Source: Carallia brachiata (Eukaryota; Streptophyta; Magnoliopsida; Malpighiales; Rhizophoraceae). From it: 64,000 bases of DNA. Shown here one piece after another: positions 47,440 to 59,745 of the stretch. How positions within the stretch are numbered: the first letter of the stretch is position 1; every line of letters begins with the position of its first letter. The notes under the pieces were generated by a model. It was given only the letters and a program-made list of their open reading frames with translations. It was not told the DNA's origin and ran no database searches. Made by a program: the position numbers and the translations under genes. The stretch covers positions 1,302,001 through 1,366,000 of the forward strand of contig JADCRB010000153.1 of NCBI GenBank assembly GCA_021464245.1, given 5' to 3'.

Positions 47440-49450
47440 TTAATTATCTTCCTCCATAAACTGAACTTGTCCAAAGTATGACTTGATCCCAGCCAGCCAC
47501 CAAAAATTAGGATAACTGGTACGACCTGATAGAGTCAACATTTTTGTCTGGCTTGTTGTGCACAGGTCCAGTCGATTTTATATATATAGTCTAAGAAAAA
47601 AAAAATATTACGATTATATTAACTATTAAATTTTTTTTTGATTGAATTATAATTAATTTATATTTGAATAATTTGTTTAACAATTTTTATAAGAATTAGA
47701 TCAATCACTTAAGTATAAGCAGAACTAAACGAGTTTCTCTCATTGGTGTTTAGATGGATAAATCTAATTTTGGACATAAATTACAAACTTTCGTCAACTA
47801 AAAGATCACTTAATCATTTGCTAAGAAATAACACATACATCGAGATTAATTCAAGTCGTTAAATATAAAGATAACTAAATTATCATTAAATTATCGCTTC
47901 AAGATAACGGTACAGTTGATTATTTCAATCATGTGGTCTTAGGGAAATGTATTAATTAATTTCAGCATTTTCGAGAAGACTAGTATTTTCCTTGTGCATA
48001 AATAATTGAAGAGAAACAATTTGCATCATTTGTTTATTAGCTGTGCCGGATTCAACCATTTTTGTCAGGGATAAAATTGATATATATATACACACAAAAA
48101 AATAGCAAAAGAAAATGGGTATGAAATTTAAGAGAATAAAACTTTAATTTTAAAAAAGTAATAAGTTAAACTAAAATAAACTATACCTAAATATATATAA
48201 TTTTTTTTTTTGGTCAACTGCAAATGGATCCGCCAATGTTTCCTTGAGAAGGCAACTTGATGCAATCAACTTTCTGATTCGTTCATTGCTTTTCCTGCCA
48301 CTCTCTTGGAAGGATCTTAAGTGCAAAATCTTGAGCGAATTTCTAGAAAACCTTTACTACAGAAATTGACCATATCAGGTTCACGCACTTCTAACTTTTT
48401 GAAGAATCATTCAGCTCATGCAATAAGCATGTTCGGAGTCTTTTTAATACTTCTAGAAACGCGTTTTTCATGAATGCAAGTAATATTGAAAAGTTAATAT
48501 ACACAAGAGTCTAATTACATGAATTCAGAAAAAATAGATTGAAAAAATTTATAATATAATCAATCGATTAAATTGTGTAATTAAATAATTATTATTTATA
48601 ATAAAAAATTGATAATAAATACATTAATTTTATTTTCTTTTATTATAAATAATAATTATTTAATTATATAATTTAATCAGTTAATTAAATTGTAATTCTT
48701 TGTTTTTTTTTTTTTTTCTGTGTATGTTTTTCATGTACACAAATTTCGTAGAACTTCAATCAAAAGACTAATCAATGCAAGTTAATACTTGTTCAATAAA
48801 TCAGATAACCACGTGATAAGGAAAAAAAAATTGTTTTGATGGATCAGAAATCAGACCAAGCACAACCGTTGACAAACATCATACTCTGTCACATTACGGT
48901 CTATTCCAGCTTTCAACAACCAAAACAAAATGGCTTTGGAACGTTGTGTGCTCTCCCTGGTTGTCAAAAGGTTTTGGATACGGATGTCAAATCTTTTTGC
49001 CTGATTTTTTATTTGAATTATAGTGAATTTTTAATTTTTTAAAAATACAGTAAAATTTTTTATAATAAAAAATAAAATATATATTTTTATTATAAAAATA
49101 TTATTGCGGTTGTAAAAAATTAAAAACTCGTTACAATTTGAACAAAAAGTCAAAAACTCTTTTTTTTTTTTCAAAAGTTTTATTTTTCAAAATAAAATGG
49201 TTTTTTTTTTTTAAAGAGAAGAAGAAAGTCAACCAGGAAGAAATTAAAAGAAAAGAAAAAAAAAAGTGGAATCTTGATTACAAATCTCTAGAATCAAGAA
49301 AGGGTGGTGGCGTGTTGCCGCCATGGCCGGCGAGGTGAGGGCCGGAAGGAAATAGCCAAATAAAAATTCTTTTAATGAGAACAAAAACATAATAGCTTTG
49401 TTTGGTAACAATGAAATTAATTAAATTCAATTTTGTGAATCTTTCTCAAA
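47440..49450. repeat. R block copy 2 (upstream of SBT copy D)
   Basis: Same landmarks as the block upstream of copy C, including CCATGGCCGGCGAGG near 49320. It is enlarged by AT-rich insertions (about 47580-47900, 48060-48220 and a foldback near 48560). No gene is seen. Confidence 0.65.
48560..48690. mobile_element. Foldback element inside R block 2
   Basis: The left arm GATTAAATTGTGTAATTAAA is mirrored by TTTAATTATATAATTTAATC on the right, giving arms of about 45 bp with a short spacer. R copies 1 and 3 lack it. Confidence 0.6.
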
Positions 49451-49549
49451 AATTAAAATTAATGTTTTTGGATATTATTTTTTATTCCTTGTTCGTTATT
49501 CATTTGTTTTAAGTAAAAAATTGGGCTAAAATTTCGGGCAGCAAAACTA

Positions 49550-51150
49550 AGTTCAACTTATTATAACTTATACGACCTGATAAAGTCAATATTTTTTCCT
49601 GGACGCATATTATAATTGAAGAGAAATAATTAGCAACATTTGTTTGTTAAGATAATTCTTAAGGAGGTAAATTGATACCCTCAACTTCTTGATTCGTTCA
49701 TTGCCCTTCCTGCCACTTTCTTGGAAGGATCCTAATTAGTGCAAAATCTTGAGCTAATTTCTAGAAAACATTTATGGAAGGAATTGACCGTTTTAAGTTC
49801 ATGTATTTTTATCTTTTTGAAAAATTATTTTGTTAATATTTTTATCTTTTTAAAAAATTATTTTGTAAATAATTTTTTTGATTTAAACTCATATTTTTAT
49901 TTTAAATATCGTAAATTTAAATATTGAAAAAGAGAAGTAGCAGAAGATAAAAATATTATAAAAAAATTATTTTTATTATATAACTCATAGTTTAATAAAA
50001 TTTTTAATAACAAAAAATTATTCAGCTAATGCAAAACAATCAATCATGTGCAGGGTCTTTTCAATACTTTAAGAATTATGTTGTTCAGGAATGCAAGTAA
50101 TATTAAAGCTAATCTACACAAATTTCGTAGAACTTCAATCAAAGGGTTAACCAATGCAAGTTAAATCTTGTTCAATGAATCAGATAACGACGTGACTAAG
50201 GAAAAAAAATTATGCTCCAAACGGATTGAAGGAATCAGAAATCAGACCAAGCCCAGCCCTTGACCAACATCGTATTCTGTCACATACTCACATTACGGTC
50301 TGTCTATTCCATCCCTCAATAGCCAAAACAAAATGGTTTTGTAACGTTGTGTGCTCCCCCTGGTTGTGAAAAAGTTGTGTGCATGGTAGGGGCTCTGAAT
50401 TTTTTTGTTCGGTATTTTATTCAAATTAAAATGAATTTTTAATTTTTTATAAACATAATAATATTTTTTTACAACAAAAAAAATGTGCTTCTTTATTATT
50501 ATAAAAAATATTATTATAATTGAAAACAATCGAAAATTCATTACAATTCTAACAAAAATTCAGATAAAAAAATTCGAGATTCGTATTGTTTTCCAAAAGT
50601 TTTATTTTTCAAAGCAAAATGATTTTTTTTCTTTTTCCACCCAGAGGAGAAGAAGAAAGTCAAATAGGAAGAAATTAAAAGAAACGAAAACAAAAGGGGA
50701 ATCTTGATTAAAAATCTCTAGAATCAAGATTCTTGATTTGTAAGATCGCATCGGGGCGGCCAGTGGAAGCGATCAGAGAGATGAAGTGGGTCAAGACAGA
50801 ATTCTCGACTCTGGGAACGCAAGAAGTGATCATGTTCTTGTACATTATACCTATGCTTCCTATTCCGTTCTATCATCCATCATTCTTCCTGATCAAGCAA
50901 AAATCACGTTTTCAATGTGTTGTATACTGTGCTGTGTACGGCATTTCTTCGTCAGAGAGGAGAGGGGTGGTGGTGGGTTGCAGCCATGGCCGGCGAGGGG
51001 AGGGCCGGAAGGAAATAGCCAAATAAAAATTCTTTTAATGAGAAAAAAAAATAATAGCTTTGTTTGGTAATAATGAAATTAATTAAATACAATCTTGTAA
51101 ATCTTCCCAAAAATTAAAATTCAAATTTTTGGATATTAATTTTTATTCCT
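49550..51150. repeat. R block copy 3, without an adjacent protease
   Basis: Third copy with the full landmark series (TACGACCTGATAAAGTCAA near 49570, AGCGATCAGAGAG near 50770, CCATGGCCGGCGAGGGGAG near 50985). In copies 1 and 2 the protease promoter lies on the lower-coordinate side. Here R block 2 does, so one protease unit is missing. Confidence 0.65.
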
Positions 51151-52029
51151 TGTTTGTTATTCAATTTTTTAAGGAAAAAATACACGGATTAATTTTAATA
51201 TTTTATTAATATTTTTTAATTCATACATTTTAAATTTTAAAGTATCACTCGTTTAATTTTAACTTATTTTAAAAAATAAAATAATATATTTAATTACATT
51301 GACTGAAATTTTCCCAATCTATATACTTAAAACCCTTTTTTAAAAAGGAAGTGAACTTAATTTTATTTTAATTAAGGATATTTATAACAGGTAATTCCTT
51401 TATTTTGGTCATAATTACAAATGCTATCACATTAAAGTATTGTTCATTTTTTCTTAAATAGTGGGAATTCCATTTAATTTTTGTAAACTAATTCTCGGGA
51501 AAAAGTTATAAATGTTGAGGCAATTCAAAAATTCTCCTTTATGATTTACAAGAAGGGAAAAAAAAGAAAAAGATAATGACACTTCGCACGAAGCTTCCTG
51601 CACAAAAAATCCCGACCGCACCTTTTATTTTTCTTAACAAAAAAAAAAAAACAAACAAAATCAAAAACTGGCGTGATTTTTGGAACAATATTTTTTTCAA
51701 AAATATGATTTAAAATAATATTTAATAATTTTAAGATAATACTAAATATTATTTAGAATTTATTTTTTTATTATTAAAATTATATTTAAAGTAATAATAA
51801 ATACTATTTATAAATTTATTTATTTATTCTTTAAAAAAATTAATTTTAATAAATAAATAAAAAAAAAGTCCAAACCAAAAACCACAAATTGTGACCAAGT
51901 AACTGACACTCTTCTCTTCCATCTCTGCCAGAAGTCAGTACGAATCGGTAAGAATTATTCGTGCCATATATCATTGTCAAAAAAATATTATCATTTATCT
52001 GCCTGTCGGAGATCCTTTTTTTTTTTTTT
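51151..52029. other. Linker between R block 3 and M module 6
   Basis: 51390-51550 is the same link found before M3 (29090-29250) and after SBT copy B (19843-20000). The rest is AT-rich, with no gene seen. Confidence 0.45.
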
Positions 52030-53580
52030 TTTGAGGGACCTGTCGAGGCTCTTCATGGGCTGAAATTATATTAACCTGATAGAAAAGCGAGCCCAAAATA
52101 CTTGAGGTCCAATATAACCGACGTCGTTTCTTTCCACCGACTTATTAAAACCCTAAAAACTTTACTTTCCACAAAAACGACGTCACTTTCAAATCCACGA
52201 TCCATTAGGAATCGAAATGGATCGGTTGAGAAGTAGGCCTCGTAACCTTATGAATAGTTAAATACAGGCCCTGTGGCGTCCGAAGCAGCAGCTCATCTTC
52301 TTTTCTAATATTTTTCAAACCAAAGAACGGAGGGGAAGCGCAAAGCCTCAACGGCTTCTTCTTTCTTCTTCTTCTCCGCTTGAATCTTATTGATTCACAA
52401 TGGCCAGTCTCTTTTCTTCCTCCTTCTTTCTCCTTCTGTTTGCATTCCGCTTTCGATTCCGGTTTCTTGATTTTTGTTTTCCAGATATGTTTTTTTTTTT
52501 TGCTTCGATTTTCTTGAATTTCTTCTCGTTTTCGTATGCCGTCCTTTGTATTATTTTCGGTTCGCATTCCGCTTTTAATTGTTTTCTTGAAAAAAATTTT
52601 ACGATTTAATCTTTTCGGCACTTGATTTCTTTGGCGGTTAGAGAATTTCATATTTTGATGTTAGGTTTTCTTTGCCTTGATTTTTTTTTTCTTTTCAAGA
52701 TTTTGTTTTCTTTTCTTTTTGTTTTTTGTTTTTTTTTTTTTGTCTTTCTCTTTGACCTACATCGTTCTTGCTTTTATTTTCTTGGATTTTGGAATTAGGT
52801 GTTTGGGTTCTGTATTCTTTTTGAATTATTATCACTGTTTTTCTTGGTCTCAGACTCTCAAGAATGTTCTTGCTTTATTTTTCTTGCTTTTTCTGTCCCA
52901 AAAAAAGGCAGTGTAATTACATACCAAAAAAAAAAGCAGTGAAATTAGGAAAAATTTGAATTTATGGTCTACAGCAAAGAGAGATTATTTAGTCTAATTC
53001 TTTGATATATAGAAATTAATGGTGATGATGGCCCCCAAACACAACGGCTTCTTTTACTCTGGTAAGGTCCAGTTTCTTTCTTTCTCTCTTTTTCTTTTTT
53101 CTTTCTTTCTTGCGTTTGTTTTCTTTGCTTCGATTTTCTCTGCATATTTCATTTTCCTTGCTTGGTCGTTCCAGAATTTAATTGCTGGCATTTGAACTAA
53201 TAGATGTTCTGTTTCTTGATTGGGCTTTTGTTTCTCAAGTTTTATCTGTCTCTTGATGGTATACTTTTTATTGAATAATTAGGTCGGTGGTTTGGCTTCT
53301 CACTTGGCATTTTAGTAATGTATTCTGCGGTCCATCTTCTTTAATGTCATGGATTGTAGATGCACAAATCTCCCAGTCTCCGCGGTTTTTTCTTTTCTTT
53401 TTTTTTGGACAGCATAATCTCAATAATGCGCAACCTTGTAAACATTTGTTTCTCAACTTGTATTGGAAACCTTCATGAGTCAGGTACTTCACAATGGCGC
53501 AGGTTATACCAAAATTGTGATCTATTATACTAGCAGATTGAGTTGTTTTTTTTGACTTGTGTTTGATACTTCCTTTGTTC
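52030..53580 (+). repeat. M module copy 6
   Basis: GACGTC at 52120-52125 and 52179-52184, CCCTAAAAAC near 52151, and a C/T-rich leader from about 52330 with an ATG at 52400 followed only by a low-complexity frame. The short exon from about 53021 reads MVMMAPKHNGFFYS plus one base before GTAAGG. Downstream it continues through GGTGGTTTGGCTTCTCAC and CACAATGGCGCAGGTTATACC. No retrotransposon interrupts this copy, so it serves as the empty-site reference for Copia-1. Confidence 0.7.
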
Positions 53581-54384
53581 AAGAATTTTCAAAACAACTT
53601 AATGTTTAGTTTTAAAATTGTGCTGCTGCTTCTATGTTGTAGAAAATATATTTTTTTGGACTTATAGTCTCATAAGCTGATCAGTTGAAAGATATATGGT
53701 GTTAACTAACATATGCTTCCACTGACTGGTGTGGTTGGAGAGTCTCTTTTCATGCATTCCACACTTTTCTGTGGAATCTAGTCTGCATATGTTCTTATAT
53801 TGTGCCCAGATCTCTTGGAAGATATCTATTTCGTCTCACACTATATTCCACTTTTGAAAAGAGTTTTACTGAGATTTGCTCGTTGATTAGTCTCTCTTAA
53901 TTCACTGCAGAAGGGAGCCTATACTACATATTCTGGCTTCTCTATTGGACAAATGGTTGGAAACACAGGCTTCCCATGTTAAATCGTTATTTATTCAAAT
54001 ATGGTTTAACTTACCACCAAGTTGTTTTTCAATAACTCGAACTGTTTTATCTCATTTGCAGTCTTTGGTGCTAAACCGCATTAGATTAGGAAGCTTGTGG
54101 AGCAGATGGTCACCGAAGACATTGGTACAATTATTTTCTTGAATCTTTTTTCCTTTTGCTTCATTTTTTGTGGCTGACTAGATTTTTTGTGGTTTTCTGT
54201 CACAAGTATTTCACAACATAAAGGGAAAGGGAGTAGAGAGAATTCTGTAGAGACAAGAGGCTTCACGTCACTGATTTACAACTCTGACACTTACATAAAT
54301 ATGCAGCCTTTGTATCTCGGACGATAGAATTGAGAACCAATATGGCAGTGGCGGACAGGGAATGACCAAGCTTTTCCGGCGACT
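53581..54384. other. Non-coding or unidentified exon remnants downstream of M6
   Basis: A splice-like boundary (CATTTGCAG near 54060) is followed by about 65 bases that read partly as KLVEQMVTEDI in one frame, with a stop inside. It may be a decayed exon of the gene once driven by the M module. I do not recognise the product. Confidence 0.3.
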
Positions 54385-54720
54385 GCAAATGGCCTGGTGG
54401 ATAAGAGCAAAGAGAGAGTGTTTTAGCATAATTCATTGATAGAAGAAAATGTTGACGACGGCCCCCAGAACGATATGGCTTCTTTTTGTTTGGTAAAGTC
54501 CAGTTTATTTATTTATTGCTTTCTTTCTCTGGTAAATTTCAGTTTCTTTCTTTCTTTTCTCTCTGTATAGTCTTCGTTTCCTTTGCTTCAATTTTCTCTG
54601 CAAATTCCTTATTTTTTGCTCGGTTGTTCCAAAATATATTGTCTGACATTTGAATTGTTAGGTTTTTTGGTTTCTTGATTGGGTTTTAGTTATATTTTTA
54701 TTGAATGAATTTTTTTTTTT
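54385..54720 (+). repeat. M module copy 7 (partial: short exon region only)
   Basis: Starts at GCAAAGAGAGAGTGTTTTAG, without promoter or leader. The ATG exon from about 54439 reads MLTTAPRTIWLLFV before GGTAAAG. The intron-like continuation resembles M6 (GTTCCAAAATATATTGTCTG). Strongly diverged. Confidence 0.55.
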
Positions 54721-55500
54721 GTAAGTTTCTTTATTGAATGAGTTTATCCAGCTTTTAGGAAAACAGAGAACGTGGTTAGACTAGTTATTAGACTAGTTAC
54801 TTTGATACATCTTCTTGCTTTTTTATTTTGTTGTTTATTTTCTTACTCTTTGCTGCCTTTGGCTTCCCTGTGTTTTGCTGCCTGATAATGACTGTGAGCT
54901 TGCTCCACCTTCCAGCCCAGGACAGCTTGGGAAGCTCTTGCTGTTGCTTAGAGGTTCCTACTGGGACAATTGTCCATTGGCTGTAGTTGCTTCTTCTTTC
55001 CATCCCCAATAATCCAGGTAGCAGCCTTTGATTTTGTGTTTTTTTAATGTCTCAAATAATCCATATTTACATTTCTGAGAATTGTCTCCTTGAAATGTTC
55101 TTGTGTTGGCGTATGTGCACGAGCCTCCAGAATTTTCCCATCAGTCTGCGTGAGCGATGGCTTGGTTTTTAGTTGCCATCATGGGGCTTCTAGCGCCTGG
55201 ATTGAGACGAGCTCCTATGTTGCATATGTCCAAGACATGGTAACGTTCCTTCCGCTATCTCTCTTTTTTTCTTAACAGCCTTTGGATACATTTTCTCTGC
55301 ACGTTGGTTTTCCCTTTGTTTTGGCGAATCCTGTGTGCATACGTAAGGGGAGGAGGGACATGGATCAGGTGGGGTTCGTGGTGGTGGTGAACACCCCCCC
55401 ACCACCTGGGCTAACGCCCATCCATGGGTTTTTTTTATTCCCGTATCCAATGCCTCTTATTGGGCCAGCCCTTTTGCTTCCTTGTGTGCTTTTATAGTTT
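54721..55500. other. Region without a recognised gene
   Basis: Open frames up to about 70 codons exist (for example 54815-55012), but they show no known motif and no repeat-copy support. A small hairpin of GGTGG and CCACC runs lies near 55378-55407. Confidence 0.35.
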
Positions 55501-55985
55501 AACACTGTGTTTGGATAAAATTTTTAGGGAGAGGAAAGTGAGGGAGAGGAAAGTGGTGGAGAGGATCATTAGAGGAAAAAAATATTTTCTATCCTCTCTT
55601 GTGTTTGGAAAGAGGTAATGGGAGGAAGAAAAATTATAAATTCTTTTGTTTGGGAAATGGTGGAAAGTGAGGGAGAAGAATATAAAATATATTGAAATAA
55701 CAATTTTATCCTTCATAATAAATTCTATTAAGATATTTTGTTTAGGTAAAATTGTAATTTTTAAATTATGTAAGGGTAATTGAGTCATTTAATAAATTTA
55801 GTATGAGAACTAACAACTTTCCTCCCATTTTTGGGAGGATTGGTTTTGGTGGGGTAGGGAGGATTAGAGGAATTAGAAACTTTCCTCTCCCCCACTTTTC
55901 AAACATTTTCCAAACACAATAATTTACCTTAATTCTCTCACTTTCCTCTCCCTCCCCCCACTTTCCATCCTCCCAAACACAGCAT
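55501..55985. mobile_element. MITE-like element with purine/pyrimidine-rich inverted arms
   Basis: Left CACTGTGTTTGGA and right TCCCAAACACAGC are terminal inverted repeats. The arms continue inward as GAGGAAAGTGAGGGAGAGG against CTCTCACTTTCCTCTCCC. The middle is AT-rich and non-coding. Superfamily not assigned. Confidence 0.7.
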
Positions 55986-56619
55986 AAAGGATTTGGACCA
56001 GGAAAAAAAAAAGGATAATGCCTCTGGCAAGGCACGACCCAAATCGTACCACGTAATGGCCCGACCAATTCTCATTTTGCATTGAGAATTTGAGATTAAC
56101 GCTTTGTTTTGTTTTTGTTGCTATTGTGAGAATGCAAAAAACTTTGGGATTAGATGCTGGGCAATATTGGGTTACTGGAGAAAAAAGATAAACAATTACC
56201 AACTGAAAATGGAGTTTCTAATGTCCATCTGGGAATGCTTTCGAATTCTCTGATGTACCAAAAAGACAACAACATAAGAGTGGTTCTTTTCTAATTAGGC
56301 ATAGATCTTTTATCGATTGAAGTTTTTGTGTAAATCAGCCACCAATTATACGAATATCTTTTAGTTTATCCATGAGGATTATGTGTAACAATTTTTCTTA
56401 TTCTACAGCTTAGTTTCTCTTCAATCCCTAAACGTCATGTTTGTGTGTGGGGAAGAATATAAAGATAAGGATGCCGCCAGTTTGGCAAGGACGAACTCAA
56501 GATCTAACGCAAGTGGAGTTAGGTGGCTTTGGATAAAGCAGTCAGAGGCAATTACACTCTACAAGAATATAATCGAGAAGGGCTTGATTTCTTACGCGGA
56601 AGTGGAAGTTGGTTCACAA

Positions 56620-56768
56620 AGAAAGTATATATATTATAACGAATTTAGTTATTTTTATAATTATGTTTATTTTTTTAAATAAAAAATAACGTGATAATTT
56701 TTTATATTATATTTTTATTAATTTTATTATAAAAATAATTAAATCTGTCATAATATATATACTTTCTC
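56620..56768. mobile_element. Foldback MITE, about 150 bp
   Basis: Left GAAAGTATATATATTAT and right ATAATATATATACTTTC form inverted arms of about 40 bp (with AATTTAGTTATTTTTATAA mirrored) around a short AT-rich loop. Confidence 0.75.
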
Positions 56769-58250
56769 CGTATAATAACTTTCGTGCACGAAAGTTTTTC
56801 CAATTGGAAATTGTCCCAAAAGAAATACTTCAGAATCAGAACATAGGGCGGTAAAAAACTCCTTTAAAATGTAATGCAAAAAGACAATTTTGATCATTTC
56901 TAGAGGTTATTACAATAAAATCATCAATAGTTTTTTATTATAATTAATTAATTTTTGTAATTTGTTGTTATCTGCTTAATAAAAATGAGACTTTTGGGAT
57001 AGCTAATATTTTAAGGGACTAGGGAGACAGAGGATAACTGGAGTATGCTGTTTAATGGACTTCGTAATCTTTATTGGATCTTAGCATAATAATCTTTATT
57101 GGGTCTTAGGATATACTTCTCAAGGATTCCATGTATTTATTGGGTCTTAGGGTGTCGCCATTGTTTTTCATTTTTTTACAAAAACAAAAAAGGGTATATT
57201 AGTCTTTTGATGCCACTTTTGTGACTTTGACCGACAACAATTATTTAAAATATATTTTTGTTAGAGTATGGAATATGACATGATGTGAACTAAAATATAT
57301 ATTAAAGGCAAATATCCTGTTGAGTTTTCCTTTTCTTTCTTGAAACAATTTGTCCCCATTCAAACGCGCATTTCAGCATCTCTAAAATAACGCACCCCGT
57401 GCTTGCAGTGCTGGCTTTTGTCTCGTGTTACGGCTTTGGCTGCGTCTCGGCATGAGCAAAAGCCGTTAACCTCGTCTACTTCAATACGGTGATTGCGTGC
57501 TTATTGGAAATGCAATGAATTTGTCCTTCCTTCCTGTAATCTTGCCAATGCTGTGCTATCTAACCTTAATTAGGGGTGTTTAAAAAAAATCAAAAATTTT
57601 GGTTAACTTACAAAATCGAATAGAATCAAATTGAATTTTCGATTAACCAAACTGATTTTATAATTAGTTAATCGAATAGCATAAAAACCGAAATATTTGG
57701 TTTGGTTTTGATTTTTCGTATTGAAAAACCGAATTGAATCAAAATGTTATTATGCATATATATTTTTATTTTTTTATTTTAATAATGAGAAAATTATATT
57801 ATTAATATAAAAATTTGTAACAAATAAATATTAATAAAATATTATTATATCTTAAATAAATGCTTATTCATCATATATTTATATATATATTATTATAATT
57901 ATAATTATAAATTTCTTTTAAAAAGTTACATGGGTGCTGGGATCACCTTTATCAAAGAGAGAAAAATCCAAAGGAAGCTAACTGTAAAACCCATACAGCT
58001 GCTTTGGCTTTTTCTGTTGAACTTTTGCTTTTGCAAAATTGGTTACTTTAGTTTGCTGCCGCCTTCTCGACCCACCATGTCTTTATTGATTATTCTCCTA
58101 TCCATGGACTTCCTCTTGTCTTCTTCTATACATCTCTATCTCTCTTGCTTCTCCCCTGGCAAGCCTTATATACAAATCCACCCTTCTTTAGCTATTTGTG
58201 TGCTTCCAGCCAAAGCAGAGCTGCAGAGAAATTAGTGACAAGCCGAACGG
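56769..58250. other. AT-rich intergenic DNA
   Basis: No gene is supported. 57570-57760 is a low-complexity stretch of repeated AATCGAAT and AACCGAA words typical of degenerate plant repeats. 57930-58240 has a 100-codon frame without recognisable domains. Confidence 0.4.
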
Positions 58251-58292
58251 TGCCCCCCTCCCCCCTTCCCGGGGTTGGGGGGCGGGGGGGGC
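58251..58292. repeat. C-run/G-run hairpin, potential G-quadruplex
   Basis: A block of C runs is followed after TTCCCGGGG by a block of G runs (GGGGTTGGGGGG and further). The two sides can pair as a hairpin, and each strand can in principle form a quadruplex. It stands out sharply in AT-rich surroundings. Confidence 0.8.
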
Positions 58293-58674
58293 GGCAACAC
58301 CCCCGAAACTTCAAATTACGACTCAAATTTGTTATTACCCTTCTGGCTTTTGTTCTTTGATAGTCATCTGTAAGTTTTCTCTTCAACTCCGGTGGCCTGC
58401 CTAAGTGCTGATCAAGATTTCATTGTTTGCAAGAATTTAATTGTCTGGTTGGCAGTTTACATATATGTGCAACTTTATCTTGATTGAATTTTGATTCTAA
58501 TACACGACCTCTATTTCATTGAAATACTTGTATCTTTATAAGAGTAACACTAGATAATTTTATATAAACTGCGTTATTATGATTACATATGATAAATTTT
58601 TTAAAATTTTTTTATAAATTTGATCGCTGTTCATATTATTTTTAACTATTTTAAGATTGTTTAAGTGAAATCAC

Positions 58675-59025
58675 TAACCCTCTATTTGTTTTTAGCATGA
58701 GAAAGGAGTTGGAAAGAAAGCAAACAATCTTAGGCAAAATTTGTGGTTTGGAAAACCATGAGAAAGAAAAAGGTAGCTTTATGTAAAACCAAGTGAGAAA
58801 AAAATAAGAAATAAAATGGTCAAAATAGCTTGATTTTTAAATTTATTCAACCTACAAAACACTATTAAATGATTATAGGGTATTATTGTAATTTTATAAA
58901 TAAATTTTTATTATTATTTTCTCATATATTTAAATATAAAATTTTACTTTTTTATTATTTTTTAATAATTTTTTTTACAATTTTTTTTAATTAAAATCTC
59001 ACAATCTAAACACGCCATAACTTTT
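58675..59025. mobile_element. MITE-like element related to the one upstream of SBT copy D
   Basis: Imperfect inverted ends (CTATTTGTTTTTAGCATGAG at left, CTCACAATCTAAACACGCC at right), with internal CCATGAGAAAG and TATTATTGTAATTTTATAA resembling 46960-47150. Non-coding. Confidence 0.5.
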
Positions 59026-59332
59026 TTCTTTTTCATAAATATTATTTTCTTTTCAGGACTACTGAGGAGATTGAGAATGATATGTGTCATGATTAATTTG
59101 GTGTCAAATCTTTTTGTCTGTGGGAATTAAGGCTCTGCCTGGCTCCCTGAATGCCATGTAAGAAGCTGGTCAAAGAGTGTTGGCAACCTTCCTACTTGGC
59201 ATGAGGGGAGCCTGGGCAGGCCGGCCTCTAACCCCGTCAGATGACTGACGCTCAGGTCATCAATAATTGCTGGTCCCTTCAGGTCGTGAAATCCCTTCTA
59301 CATCTCCAATTCTCCATGTAAGAGCCATATAT

Positions 59333-59745
59333 ATGAGTCAATTTCTTTCCTACCTACTTTAGGCAAGATTGAGTAATATGGATCCGGGAAGGTATGAAAC
59401 ATGATATTTTTAATTGGGTTTCTGTCTTTCTACTTGTTATTTTTATTTATTTTTTGTGATAATAATTCACTTATTATTTGATACTAAATAATTTTTTTTT
59501 ACTTTTAATTTCAATAAATCACTTATCATATAGAGATTATATGAATCAATTTCTTTCCTAGCTACTTTAGGCAAGATTGAGTAATATGGATCAGGGAAGG
59601 TATGAAACATGACATTTTTAATTGGGTTTCTATTTTCGATGCTTGTTATTTTTATTTTTTGTGATAATAATTCACTTATTATTTGATACTAAAATAAATT
59701 TATTTTTTTTATTTTTAGTTTCAATAAATACCACTTATCATGCAA
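59333..59745. repeat. Tandem duplication, unit 208 bp, two copies
   Basis: ATTTCTTTCCTACCTACTTT at 59341 recurs with one change at 59549. The same order of landmarks follows in both (GCAAGATTGAGTAATATGGA, TTTTTAATTGGGTTTCT, TAATAATTCACTTATTATTT). The second copy has small indels. Confidence 0.85.

Noticed and set aside
52400..52609. ATG in the M6 leader (MASLFSS...) as a membrane peptide
   Set aside because: The frame is phenylalanine/serine-rich because of the C/T-rich leader, and the ATG is not kept in M1, M2 or M5.
56437..56682. 81-codon open frame as a small gene
   Set aside because: It has no recognisable motif, runs into a foldback MITE at its end and has no homologous copy in the window.
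57930..58235. 101-codon open frame as a gene
   Set aside because: Its composition and residue use look random, and no domain or repeat-copy support was found.
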